This document shows positions 32,115 to 42,607 of a stretch of DNA of 64,000 bases, piece by piece. The stretch lies in the NCBI GenBank assembly GCA_031835245.1, contig JAVKOQ010000016.1, positions 124,001-188,000 of the forward strand. Reading direction: 5' to 3'. The position numbers were made by a program, and so were the translations under genes. Within the stretch, counting starts at the first letter, position 1. Each line of letters begins with the position of its first letter. Origin of the DNA: Balamuthia mandrillaris. Taxonomy: Eukaryota > Discosea > Longamoebia > Balamuthiidae. The notes beneath the pieces are model-generated. The model ran no database searches. It worked only from the letters and a program-made list of their open reading frames with translations, and had not been told where the DNA came from.

Positions 32115-33049
32115 TGCTCACGATAAGGGCTTTGTACCAACATTCCGGCGGCTGGTCGTCCTGCAAATGGAACTCGAGGGCACGGATAAAGGTCAACGGG
32201 TTGGAAATCTTCGGATCGTCCGGGTCAAACTTGGGAAGATCTCGGGGGAAAGATTGGTTCTTTGCAGAAGGGGCCGAAGAAGCAGATGAAGAAGCGGTGT
32301 TGCAAGGCAAAGGCAGAGGCCAACGCTAACGAGGAAGCCGAGAAAGAGGCGGACTTGGGCTTCATGGGTGTTGAAAAGATCAGGTCATCCTCCGCACAAT
32401 CTTTTTGGAATAGAGTCCGTCGCAACGGCGGATTAGATGTCACAGAGGGGGGAACAACAGAAGAAGTAGGGGCGGGAGGGCGGGAAAAAAGAGGGAACTT
32501 CCCGTTCTCCAGGTCATCAATAGCTTTCGAAAGCCAGTCGATCTTGTTACTGAAGAAGACTGCTTTCTTCTGGTGCTCTTCTTCTTCTTCCAGGGTCGAT
32601 GCCATGGCGGCTTTTTCAAGCTCCTCCGCAGCGCAAACATGGGCGTTCTCAAGGGCGGCTCGAAGGCGTTCCAAACGCTCCTCGAAGGCGGTCGGGGAAA
32701 TCGTCTCGGATTTCTTGTTCTTGGCGTCCATCACGTCTGAGGGGAAATCGCACGAATAATGGTTCCGGCCGTCAAAAAAAATGTTAGAAAGGGCGAATAA
32801 CACGAACGGACGGGGCCAAAACGTATTATTCAAGAGGGAACAAAGGAACAAAGAGTGTCAGGAGAGAAAGGTGTGGTGTGAACTAAACAAAACTAACTAA
32901 CTAAAAGAAAGAGAGAAGGAAGCAACGGAATAAAAGGAAGAAGCCTAGCGATGTGGCAACAGGCGATTGGTCCACGTCAAGGATGTCGACAGGAAGAAAA
33001 GGAAAGGAAAGGGGCAACAGAACTAATATGTTGAGAGTAATTCTCAACA
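32040..33049 (-). mobile_element. Nested second element: family-2 LTR plus a different Gag (fossil)
   Basis: The LTR at 32782-33049 is the reverse complement of the solo LTR at 25602. Downstream on the minus strand a Gag-like protein reads ERLERLRAALENAHVCAAEE ... LPKFDPDDPKISNPLTFIRALEFHLQDD, the N-terminal Gag pattern of another Ty3-type lineage. The element has no second LTR here; its remainder is missing and the host element's integrase resumes at about 32110. Confidence 0.75.
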
Positions 33050-33064
33050 TCACTCCCTCTTCCG

Positions 33065-34134
33065 TTAAAGTGAAGCATAGGGGTCATGGTCCAGCGAGTC
33101 TTCTACCAGTTCATTGATAGCACGGCAGTACTCGTAATAGCTGTCAACGTCATCACACTGCAAATAAGAAAGAGTAGCAGAGGGACCAGGAGGGGGGCCA
33201 GATCGGATAGCAGTGGCAGGAGGGCAATCTTGCATCACCTTGACCTTGTTCTGCATGGGACTAATTCCGTCGCTAGACACCATGTGTCCAAGGTACTCCA
33301 TCATCTCCTTTACAAAGGCGCATTTGTTGACCTTCACGTAGAGTCGATACTCACAGAGACGCTCAAAGACCTTGTGTAAGTGAACGAGGTGGTCCTCAAA
33401 TGTCTTGGAAAAAACGATGAGGTCGTTGATGTGACACCAAGAAAACTTCTACTTGAATTCACCAAAGATCTCATCCATTCCTTGTTGGAACATAGCTGGA
33501 GCATTGGTAGGTCCGAAGGGCATAACCATAGGCTCAAACTGGCCGGATTTTGTAATGAAGGCACACATATTTGCAGTACACTCCTCCATTAGGAAGTGCC
33601 AATAACCACACGCTAGGTCAAACTTGGACCGGAACTTGGAGCCGTGGAGGCAATTCAGTCCGTCCTCAACATTTGGCATAGGATAGAAGTCCTTCACTGT
33701 CATTTGTTTAGCTCTCTGTAATCGATACAGAAACGTGGTTTTCCGTCCTTCTTGATGACAATGATTACTGGGTGTGCCCATTCGCTGACAGATTTGCGAA
33801 TGACGCCCATGAGTAGCATGTCATTCGTGGCAGCGTTGATGGTCTCCTGAACCTTGGCGCTGACCTTGTGAGGCTTCACACGGATGGGGGTATAATCCGT
33901 TAGGACTATCTTGTGGGGAGGAAGTTTAACACTTCCCAGCTCAGGAAGCTTGTAGCAGAAGACGTCCTTGAATTCAAGGGCCAGCTCTAGAAGCCATGCT
34001 TTCTGCCCAATATCCAGGTCCGTGTCGTTCATAAGCTCTCTCAGGCTCGTCATTACCTCTTCCTCGGTGGGAAGCTCCACTGGGTAGATAACGTCCACAA
34101 TGTCTTGGGTCTCCTTTGTGACTGAGGTGCACAC
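33065..34134 (-). mobile_element. Reverse transcriptase region (chromovirus fossil part)
   Basis: Includes PIRVKPHKVSAKVQETINAATNDMLLMGVI, SEWAHPVIIVIKKDGKPRFCIDYRELN, SKFDLACGYWHFLMEE, ITKSGQFEPMVMPFGPTNAPAMFQQGMDEI and NKCAFVKEMMEYLGHMVS: successive blocks of Ty3-type reverse transcriptase. Broken; RNase H not identified. Confidence 0.85.
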
Positions 34135-35888
34135 TCAGTTGTCATCAGAGTCGCAAGACGAACCTTCCACAGGTTTGCTCTCAGCGAGAAGCAACCAGTG
34201 TCATCGTGCTTCCAAAATGTCCCAGCTGATGAGAAAATCATGAGGCATCGGATCATCCTCTGCCAAGACTGCAACAGTTGCCTTGACGTTCTCATGAGTA
34301 GGCGGAAACAAAGAGTGACGTAACCCTTCGGCTTCACTTCATGGCCAGTGGCACTTCTCCACATATCTCTGTTATGTAGGCTACTCATTCTTACTTCTTC
34401 AGGCAGAAGTGTTTCTCGAACAAAGCTATTGGTGGCACAGGAGTCCAGTGCGGCCTCAATTGTCCTTCCTCCGGAGATCTTCAATGTCATCCTCAGCAGA
34501 CAACGCGTGTTCTTGATGACAATATTCATCGATCCTGTCCTTCCACCAGCACTGTCCTTCTGGGCCAGCGCCTGGCTTTGGCTTCCAGACTTGCCCTTTG
34601 TGTCCCGCAAAGCACCGCCAACAGTGTCCTTCTTCTTGCTTTGGTTGACACGTTTCTTTTCTGAGCACTCTCTTGTCCAGTGCTCTCTCGACTTGCAGTT
34701 GTAGCAAAAGGGTCGCTTTTTCCTCCCGTCATTGCCTGAACTGCTGTCGTTATTGTTCTTCTCCCGCCTTGAGCTCTTTGACTGATGGTCTAAGCTCCTT
34801 TTTGCATGTTTGCGTCCTTCCCAGTCTCTAGCAAGGTTCAGGGCATCAGCCATATTAGCAATGTCTTCCCACTGAAGGAATTTCTCCTTCAGGTCCGGAA
34901 CAGCACCTGTGATGAACTTCTCCAAGACCTGAGTCTTGCTGAAATCCGTGAGAAAAGCCTCTCGCAGCGCTGTACGCACTTGCAAGTTCCAGGCGTCTAC
35001 AGACTCATCAATGTTCATCTGGAGGTTACCAAGCTTCATGATCTTAGCAGTCGCTTGGTCACGATGCTGGAAGCAGTTGAGGAGCTGTGTTTTCACCTCC
35101 ATGGGGGTTAGTAGGACTCCACCTTTTGTTTGTTCTTGCTTGAGGAAGCAGCAAATGACGTCAGCGTTGTCACAAAGTTGTCCTTCAAAGTGAAGGATAT
35201 AGTCCTGATGACTCCAGCCAGCAGCAGTCGCATAGTGGTTGAATGAGGTCAAAAAGATGTTTGGGTCCTTGTTTGGCTTGCCATGGAAAGTTGGCAGCGT
35301 TTCTGTGGTAAGCAGACTCTGCATTGGCTGAATATCACCCAAGCTGTCACCAGTGTTGTGTTTGGTGGTACATCGTCATAAATCTTGACGGCGTGCCGTA
35401 AGGTTGAGTGCAGGTTTTCTCTTCTCCTTCTCCTTTTCTTCCTCCTCTTCGCTTGATGATGAAGAACTGGACCCAGAGCCAAGACCATCATCTTTATCCG
35501 CAAGTTTGGCCTTAAGAAGGTTTTGCAGTTGAGAGATTGCATCATTAAGAGCTGCTAAAGCTACATCATGACTATCATTCACTCGTTTGATGTCGTTCAA
35601 GAGCTCATCTGCAAAGGTTTCCAATTTTGCATCGATATGGTGGATATGGTCAGACAAAGAAGAAGCATCGCTAGTCTGCTTGACCAAGAGCCTGTCGTGG
35701 TCCGCTTGGCTTGCGCGAAGCTCAGAGAGAGCCTGGTCAATGGCATCTAGTCTGTCCGTGGGAAGGGTTGTAGAAGTAGTAGTAGGGGAAGGAGTGCCAG
35801 AAGCTGGAGGGATAGCACCACTGGAAGGTGGACCGCTCTGCGCACCAGAAGAAGGAGTTGTACCAGACTGCGGGGAAGTTCCTGACAT
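34053..35888 (-). mobile_element. Gag and protease region (chromovirus fossil part)
   Basis: A Gly/Pro/Ser-rich N-terminal piece with coiled coil (35376-35888) precedes the capsid-like Gag (TFHGKPNKDPNIFLTSFNHYA ... ESVDAWNLQVRTALREAF), a zinc knuckle CYNCKSREHWTREC and a retroviral-type protease start AALDSCATNSFV. Order and motifs are those of Ty3-like Gag-PR. Broken. Confidence 0.8.
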
Positions 35889-36014
35889 TTTACATCACCG
35901 AACACTGCTACGGAAGCGCTCCAAGTTTCCTCCAGAAAACCCTGAGTATCCAAAAATAGGTTAAACACCTGAAAACCGAACTTACCAAGAAAAAAGTAAG
36001 CTGATGTCGCCAAG

Positions 36015-36152
36015 TGTGATAAGGCCGGTAGGGAAACAACCTAATGGACACCAACTCAATGGGCATAGGGAAAAGACTTTTAATGAAATAAAAGAAAGAG
36101 ATATATATACAAGGAGAGATAGGGATAGGTATTATAGGAGAGTGGTATAACA
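36015..36152 (-). repeat. 5' LTR of the chromovirus fossil
   Basis: 138 bp, same length as the 30562 copy and differing at about 8 positions, all transitions. The primer-binding-like TGG starts two bases inside on the element side. Confidence 0.9.
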
Positions 36153-36640
36153 CTTGTCCAATGCTTTATCCTTGCTGACTTAGTTATCGTCATCATCATC
36201 ATCTACTCCTTCATTGCCTCGTCCCTTTTCATCTCCTGCTTCGTCATTGGCGTCACAAACACAACAAGTAAGCAAAAAAAAAGAGTAAAGTTTTCAACAA
36301 AAAAAAATGGTGGTACCTTGAAGAGGAAACTGAAAAGGTATAGAATCCAACGAAATGACAAAGTTAATGCCCTGCTGGATGCTATGCGCAAGACACTGGG
36401 GACCTTGGCACTGAAAACAAGTCTCCACAAACTCATGGGAGAGCTCTGCCAAGAGGCCATGATTGACAAACTGCATGGCGTGTTGGATTTCGCTCTTGCT
36501 CCTCTGCAAAGCCCAACTCTTTCTCCACCTCCACTTTTGCGGTACCATCAAGGGTTTTCGCTCAAACAATCGCTCTTCTCTTCTTGTTGTTCGTATCCTT
36601 CATACATTCCACCTCATCTTTCTCAAATCTTCTCGTTTTG
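36153..36640. other. Unassigned sequence with one protein-like plus-strand frame
   Basis: NDKVNALLDAMRKTLGTLALKTSLHKLMGELCQEAMIDKLHGVLDFALAP (about 36348-36510, plus strand) has the even helical texture of a real protein but no recognisable family. A CAT microsatellite lies near 36188-36205. Could be another gene scrap in the island. Confidence 0.3.
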
Positions 36641-37100
36641 ATTTGTGATTGTAAAATCATTTAAGTAGGCCTCTATAGTAGACACTTGTCCCTTGAGAAG
36701 AAGTCCATCTTCATAAGACAGCATGAGAGAAGGTATGAATGTCATCTTCAGAGTTGGTAAGATGTGGAATGGCTTTGCCACCTGACTTGGTGAACAGCAG
36801 TTAATCTTCCATGTGGTTGACGATGACTGCAGCCTTTGCACCTAAGCTCTCCAACGTTTTTAACTTTTCTAGAAAAGTGCAGTGGTGTTGCTCTTAGAGC
36901 AAATAAACTTCTTATTACTATTAGAAACATGCAGTTACCTCTCCATATCAATACAAACTTGCCTGTCAGCTCTTCTTTCAACGCATGCCACTGTTCCTGA
37001 AGAGGTTCAGCTGAATATTGGTATGAGATAATTTTGTGAGAGGAGAGAGAGAGACAGAGAGAGAGAAAGAGAGAAAGAGAGCAAGCGAGCATATCTAGTC
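36640..37100 (-). pseudogene. Protease-associated (PA) domain gene remnant
   Basis: Minus strand: YQYSAEPLQEQWHALKEELTGKFVLIWRGNC, then after an apparent intron ESLGAKAAVIVNHMED and GGKAIPHLTNSEDDIHTFSHAVL. GkfvLi.RG.C...dK...a..lGAkAvIv.N is the core of PA domains found in vacuolar sorting receptors, transferrin-receptor-like peptidases and signal-peptide-peptidase-like proteases. An in-frame stop follows HMED and no protease follows, so this is a decayed fragment. Isolated within the repeat island. Confidence 0.5.
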
Positions 37101-37910
37101 TGCTGGAAAGGCTATGGCCCTGGAGGTGACTCCTGGGAACCCCAAGTCACTTCAACAATCCCTGCACTATTGACAATTATTGGAAACATATGCATAAGAA
37201 AGGTAAAATCGTCACTTCACAAAGGAGGAAGTGAGGTTGGCAACTGCCAACATAATCAGCTCTTTCTTTGTTTTGTTCTTCTTTCCTTTCTCCTTTTCTG
37301 TTGACAATCTTATGTCAGCTGTCATTGATCTATGTCAATGCCAAGCCATTCTGAAGATCTTTCTCCTGCCTTCCCTAGAACTTTCCCAAGCCTAGAACTT
37401 AAGAACAGAGAAACCAAGAAGTCAGTTCCCAACCCTGAGCCTCTTTCCTTCCTTAACTATAAATACTTTTCCTACAATCAAGAACAGATGAATAAATGAA
37501 GCAATAACAACACACTAATCAACACATTTGTTCCCTTCTTCTCATTAAATACATTTGGCTTCCATCTTTCTCTTTGTTCCTGTCTTGATTCTGTGCTCAG
37601 GCTCCTCCACTTTTCCTTACTTTTACATTACTATACACCAAAGCTCCTGTCAAGTAGAAGGAAATGCAACAGAGCTCAAGAGATGAAACAATGCAAGCAA
37701 AGTTGCAAATGAGTCTGGAGATTTGGGACAGCAAGAACAAGTTGGAAGCATAAAAAGTTCTTCACATTTTATCAATTAAGAATTACATCAGTCTTAGCAT
37801 TTTGTAGCTTTGGGAACACTGTTTCATTAAATGGTTTAAAGTTGAGCTGTCCATCACTTCCAAGGTGAATTAACCAGTAATTTGCATTTTTTCTGCTTGT
37901 AACCTTCTTA
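37101..37910. other. LTR-like or 3'-flank sequence without a gene
   Basis: From 37236 a palindromic start (GTTGGCAACTGCCAAC) is followed by T-rich sequence resembling the layout of the family-2 LTR, with CTATAAATAC near 37456 and AATAAA near 37492. It may be a third LTR family (about 37236-37630) but no second copy or clear ends were found. Confidence 0.3.
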
Positions 37911-37919
37911 GTTGGTAAT

Positions 37920-38600
37920 GTATTTGATGTTATGCACCAAGTCACTCACTACCATACGAATTTTAGTAGTTGTGGGAATGAGTAAATGGGCCATCATAGA
38001 AGGACCCTTGTCAGTCCTTTTGCTCAGCTGTCATCACTGGTTTATCTTTTTGCTCAACCCATACAACACAGTTATGCTGCTTTTGATTAGGTAGCTGTTC
38101 TAAATGCCCCAAGGAACCTTCAAAGAGTTTAGCAGCCTTCTGCAGTGCTGGTGGCCAGAGTTGTTCAGGAGGAGCACAGAAAGGAATCAATTCCTTGCAG
38201 ACTTCTTTGGAGAGGTAGCGTTGTGGAGTCAGCACTCCATTTCAGTGGTATCCATCCCTTTTTATTCAACTCCCCACAAAACTCCAGCAAGAATTGGTCC
38301 AAAGGCACATCACCAAGGCCATTGCAATGGGAAGCCAGGATCACTGCTGCACAAATTAAATCTTCCAAGGCCTTGCCTATGTTGACTAGTGTTTGCTTTC
38401 CTTTAACACTTTGCATTGATGGGTAGCATTGTGTGATTTTCCACACTTCAGTCCATCGTTCTGCCAGGGATTGATTGTAGGTGCCAATTGCTTGTCCAAA
38501 AGGCAGGCAGCCAACGTTGTCCCATTAAGCAAATGCACTGTGTAGTGTCCACATACATACGTAATATCTATCACCACAAGAGCAATTGCCATTTATAATA
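37920..38600 (-). pseudogene. Crinkler-like C-terminal (REase-type) gene remnant
   Basis: Minus-strand pieces: CGHYTVHLLNGTTLAACLLDKQLAPTINPWQ, KALEDLICAAVILASHCNGLGDVPLDQFLLEFCGEL, and ELIPFCAPPEQLWPPALQKAAKLFEGSLGHL. The last matches the iPf..Pp...WP......g...G.l pattern found before the restriction-endonuclease-like domain of Crinkler-type proteins. Frames are interrupted. Together with the 22 kb remnant it brackets the repeat island. Family call tentative. Confidence 0.33.
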
Positions 38601-38645
38601 TCTTGTTGCAACCTCACCAATAATCACCACAAGAGCAATTGCCAT
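38571..38645 (-). repeat. 22-bp direct repeat: DYW gene end echoed in its 3' flank
   Basis: Positions 38624-38645, which encode the terminal NCSCGD region of the DYW protein, recur exactly at 38571-38592, just past the stop. The 31 bp between are unrelated. Same arrangement as the TopBP1-like gene end at 19573-19707. Confidence 0.85.
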
Positions 38646-41367
38646 CAGGGGAAAACTGATGGAAACGATTGGCATCTCTCACTAAAATCTCTCGCCGTGT
38701 CACCTTGGCAATGAACTTGGTGGCTGTGTGACAGTCCCCACAGACTCTCAAGTTCTTAATAATGCACAATGGCTCGCCTGGTGGAGTAGAAAGCAGTCCA
38801 AATGCAATGGCCAGCTTCTCACTATGAGCGCACAGCTCCACTTCCTTTTGCTCATCAGGCACGTCATGCAGCACCCAGTCTGTGTCTGGTTTATAACCCG
38901 CAGCCTTCATTTGCTGGCTCAGCCTATCCAGCTCCTGATAAATCTCTACGCTGCGTGGGTGGCTGCAGTCCTTCACCACAAAGCTGTGCACTTGCCCATC
39001 CACTGTTATCCAGCTTTTTCCAGGCTCTTTCTTCACCTTGCGTTCCTTCATCTCGTTTCGCACCTTTTCCACATCTGCCCATTGTCCTGCAGCAGCAAAG
39101 ATATTGGACAGCACCACAAAGGGTGCTGCACCTTGTTGCCCCAATTTGATGGCCTGCTCTGCTGCTCGTTCTGCTCGCTTCACGTCTTTTGCTCCTCTGC
39201 ATGCCCCCAGCAACGTCATCCAGGTCACCGAATTAGGTGGCACATCCATGCTATTAATTAGTGCCTCCGCCTCGTCCAACCTTCTTGCCCTTCCCAGTAA
39301 GTCAACTACACATGTGTAATGATCCACCGTTGGCTGGATCCCATGCTTCTCTTTCATGTCAGCAAAGCAAGCCATGCCCTCTTCAATGAGCCCTGCATGG
39401 CTGCATGCATTGAGTACGTTGGTGAAGGTGATCACATCTGGTGCTACACCTTGTTGTCTCATAGCATGAAATGTGGCAAGTGCCTCCTTGCCTTGTCCTG
39501 ACAGGCCATAAGCAGCAATCATTGCATTCCAAGAGATTATATTACGTTCGTTCATCTCCTGGAACACAATGTATGCATCATCCACCTTCCCGCACTTGCC
39601 ATACATGTTGATTAAGGCATTTGACAGAAGAACATCAGGGAGGAAACCACCGCAGAGGAGCTGAGAGTGCACAAACTTGCCCATCTTCCAGTCCGCCGTG
39701 CTAGCACATGCTTTGAGTATACTTCCATAAGTGAAGGAGTCTGGTGGCACACCAGCCTGCTGCATTTGTTGGAACAGCTCAAGAGCTTCCTTCCCATTAC
39801 CATTCTGGACTTCTTCTGTGATCATTGAGTTCCATGCCACCGTATTGTATTCGTTCATCCCTTGGAAGACAGCACGTGCCTCCTCTATCTTCCCACACTT
39901 GCCATACATTCCTATGAGAGAGGATGACAAAAGGGGGTCGGGTAGAAAGTGGTGAGAGAGAAGTTGTGTATGGATGCGCTTGCCCGTCTCCAAATCCTCT
40001 CCAATTGCACATGCTTTGAGAACAGAGGCGTAGGTAAATGAGTTTGGTAGCACGCCTGCCTGTTGCATCTGTTGGTAGAGTTCGAGGGCTTCCCACCAGC
40101 ATCCACACTGTACTTCCTCTGCAATCATTGAGTTCCACATCGCTACATCACGTTTCTTCATCCCCTGGAAAACTGCACGTGCCTCCTCCATCTTCCCACA
40201 CCTGGCATACATGCTTATGAGGGAGGTTGATAGAACAACATCAGGAAAGAAGCCACCATGAAGAAGCTGGGTATGAATACGCTTGCCCGCCTCCAAGTCC
40301 TCTGCAATTGTGCATGCTTTAAGGACAATAGCATAGGTGAAGGAGTCCGGTGGCACGCCAGCCTGTTGCATCCTTTGAAATAGCTCAAGGGCCTCTTTCC
40401 CATGTTCGTGCTGGGTTTCCTCCCCAATCATTGCATTCCACGTCACTACATTGCGTTCCTTCATCCCTTGGAACACTGCACGTGCATCATTCATCTTTCC
40501 ACACTTTCCATACAGGCTTATGAGGGCAGTTGATAGGACAACGTCTGGTAGGAAGCCGTGATCGAGGAGCTGAGCATGGACGCGCTTGCCCATCTCCAAG
40601 TCCTCTACATTTGCGCATGCTTTGAGGGCAATAGCATAGGTGAAGGCGTCTGGTGGCACACCTGCTTGTGGCATCCGTTGAAACAGCTCAAGGACCTCCT
40701 TGTGGTGTCCGCACTGTGAGTAGGCTTGCATCAAGGCGTTCCATGTCCACACATTGCGCTCCTCAGTTTGCTCAAACACTGCAAGGGCCAAGTCTATCCT
40801 ACCGCACAGGCCATAGGTGCTGATGAGAGAAGTGGAGAGGTGGGGAGAAAGCGGGCGAGAAGAGAGGGAGAGGAGGTGGGAATGCACACGCTGACTCTCC
40901 TTCAACGTTCTTTCCCTCTTGCACCGCTTCAACAGCTCCATGTAGACTCTCTCTTTTGCTCTCACTCCAACCTTTTCCATCTCCCCCAACGTGGCGGCCA
41001 GTGCCCGTCCCTGAAGTCGGCCCTCTCCTCGTGCCAGGGCTTGCAGCTGCCGGGTGTAGTCTCTCTTCGTCTTGCTTCCCCCCGTGTTCATGCCAGCTGC
41101 TCTGCCCTGTCTGTGCGGCTCGTCCGCCCTCTTCCAGTTGCTCACTGTACGCTCCCCTGTGACGATGATGAACGAAAACGGTTGAAGAAAACGTCCCAAA
41201 AAAAAAACAACCGTGAAAGAGAGCGCACCGCTACAGGAGAAAGAGGAGGAGGGGTGGTAGGTGCACGTGGAGGGAAGGCAAAAGGAAGTGCACAACGGCG
41301 AGTGCAACCCACGCGGCAGCTGCAAAACCTTCTCCATTGCTCCGGGCACACTTCTGCGGGGCCACAT
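38614..41367 (-). CDS. DYW-type pentatricopeptide repeat protein (organelle RNA editing factor)
   Basis: About 917 codons in one frame. P-L-S repeats run through the middle with at least five near-identical modules (ELFQ.M.QAGVPPD.FTYA..LKAC...GK..H.QLL..G..PD..LS..LI..YGKCG). They are followed by E/E+ motifs (KKEPGKSWITVDGQVHSFVVKDCSHP) and a full DYW domain: HSEKLAIAFGLL with the deaminase HxE, CGDCHTATKF, and the end GNCSCGDYW. Such proteins convert C to U in mitochondrial or plastid RNA, the PPR array reading the RNA and DYW deaminating. The N-terminus is long and odd (hydrophobic, Phe-rich); an intron ending at GERTVSNWKRADE is possible, so the start is uncertain. Intronless repeats and the plant-like architecture suggest ancient horizontal acquisition. 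Confidence 0.93.
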   Translation of the reverse strand: MWPRRSVPGAMEKVLQLPRGLHSPLCTSFCLPSTCTYHPSSSFSCSGALSFTVVFFLGRFLQPFSFIIVTGERTVSNWKRADEPHRQGRAAGMNTGGSKTKRDYTRQLQALARGEGRLQGRALAATLGEMEKVGVRAKERVYMELLKRCKRERTLKESQRVHSHLLSLSSRPLSPHLSTSLISTYGLCGRIDLALAVFEQTEERNVWTWNALMQAYSQCGHHKEVLELFQRMPQAGVPPDAFTYAIALKACANVEDLEMGKRVHAQLLDHGFLPDVVLSTALISLYGKCGKMNDARAVFQGMKERNVVTWNAMIGEETQHEHGKEALELFQRMQQAGVPPDSFTYAIVLKACTIAEDLEAGKRIHTQLLHGGFFPDVVLSTSLISMYARCGKMEEARAVFQGMKKRDVAMWNSMIAEEVQCGCWWEALELYQQMQQAGVLPNSFTYASVLKACAIGEDLETGKRIHTQLLSHHFLPDPLLSSSLIGMYGKCGKIEEARAVFQGMNEYNTVAWNSMITEEVQNGNGKEALELFQQMQQAGVPPDSFTYGSILKACASTADWKMGKFVHSQLLCGGFLPDVLLSNALINMYGKCGKVDDAYIVFQEMNERNIISWNAMIAAYGLSGQGKEALATFHAMRQQGVAPDVITFTNVLNACSHAGLIEEGMACFADMKEKHGIQPTVDHYTCVVDLLGRARRLDEAEALINSMDVPPNSVTWMTLLGACRGAKDVKRAERAAEQAIKLGQQGAAPFVVLSNIFAAAGQWADVEKVRNEMKERKVKKEPGKSWITVDGQVHSFVVKDCSHPRSVEIYQELDRLSQQMKAAGYKPDTDWVLHDVPDEQKEVELCAHSEKLAIAFGLLSTPPGEPLCIIKNLRVCGDCHTATKFIAKVTRREILVRDANRFHQFSPDGNCSCGDYW

Positions 41368-41462
41368 TTGCGTTCCTTCTCCTTCTCTCTTTTTACGTCG
41401 ACCACAGAAAATAAATTAAAATAAATAAATGGCCACCAAAAAAAATAAAATAAAATTTAATG

Positions 41463-41573
41463 GGATGGAGGACGGATGGATGGGGATGGATGGAGGGATG
41501 GGGGGATGGAGGGATGGAGGGATGGAGGGATGGAGGGATGGAGGGATGGAGGGATGGAGGGATGGAGGGATGC
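41463..41573 (+). repeat. GGATGGAG/GGGATGGA minisatellite
   Basis: About 110 bp of GGGATGGA-type octamer units in the interval between the DYW gene start and the end of the polyamine-synthase-like gene. The Gly-Trp-Arg-Asp frames it creates are not genes. Confidence 0.9.
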
Positions 41574-41695
41574 CGTGCTGCTTGCTATGCCTGACTTTCT
41601 TTATTATTGTTTTTTCTATTCTAAACATTGGTATAAACAACGCATAAACAAAAAGGAAACCCAACCATTCTTTCTTTTTGTACAGTTTTAAGAAC

Positions 41696-42514
41696 TTAGA
41701 ACTTGGGGGCTGTGGTAGCCCAAGTATCAGCGTCATGAAAAAAGTTCCATTCTCCATCATAAGAACCAATTACTGCAGGAACAGGTTGTTGGATGGCCTC
41801 TAAACGCCAGAAGGAAGACTTGTACCAAGCCGCAGTTGGTTTGAGGCCTAGATTGGCCCAAAAAGGGAGCCGGTCCTCCCAGCCTGGGTCCTCATACTCG
41901 GTGAAATTACGCACTATATCGGTCATGCTGAAGCCCATCCCTGACACAAGCTTCTGCACTCCAAACCACTTTTGTTTATTGCATTCCAATGTTGTCAATC
42001 CAAAGTAGATTACACTTCCTGCAATTGGTTGACGCCAAAACAAACGAAGCGAGTCAGTTAGCGCGACAATAAAAATAACTGCACAAAAAAATAAGAAAGG
42101 AAAGTAAATACCGGGTCCTTTCAAAGAGGCCACACCGCGAGAAAGAAAGACTTTACAGCCTTCCACAGTTTCAACAGGATCGCTGGCAAACACATCGAAA
42201 CTCCTCTGGAATGACTGAGGAAGGGCAAATCTAGCATCATAGAGATGAGCCTCCAACCGAAGATTGTAACGCTTTGCTGCAGCGTTGAGGAAATCAATGA
42301 GACGTTGGTCAGCTTCCACGCATACTACCCTCTCGGGCAGTCCTGTAAGAGCACATGCCAAGGACAGAAGGTCATCGTCCCCTAATATAAATATTCTTTT
42401 GCCAAGCAGGTCGCCCCGTGCATGCATAAAACCTACTCTGTGTAATGCGTGTTGTGGGCTCATATACCACTATATCATGGTTGTTAGACCCTTTCGCTCT
42501 TATGGCCAGACTTT

Positions 42515-42556
<42 letters not shown>

Positions 42557-42565
42557 GGAGGGAGG

Positions 42566-42607
<42 letters not shown>

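Larger units (their letters stand above)
30562..36152 (-). mobile_element. Ty3/gypsy chromovirus fossil with a second element nested inside
   Basis: Minus-strand element between two 138-bp LTRs. In its 5'-3' order: LTR, primer-binding-like TGGCGACATCAGC two bases after the LTR, Gag, protease, reverse transcriptase, an inserted family-2 LTR with a different Gag, integrase with chromodomain, a polypurine tract (GGGAGGGGGAAG) and LTR. Coding order and chromodomain place it in Ty3/Metaviridae chromoviruses. It is broken, with several breaks beyond the nested insertion, and the RNase H region was not seen. LTRs differ at about 8 of 138 positions, so it is not very recent. Outer words GTTG and CTTG are compatible with a decayed 4-bp target duplication. 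Confidence 0.88.

Noticed and set aside
30562-36152. Reading the LTR-flanked block as host genes with a chromodomain protein
   Set aside because: LTRs, zinc-knuckle Gag, reverse transcriptase and integrase in order show a Ty3-type fossil.
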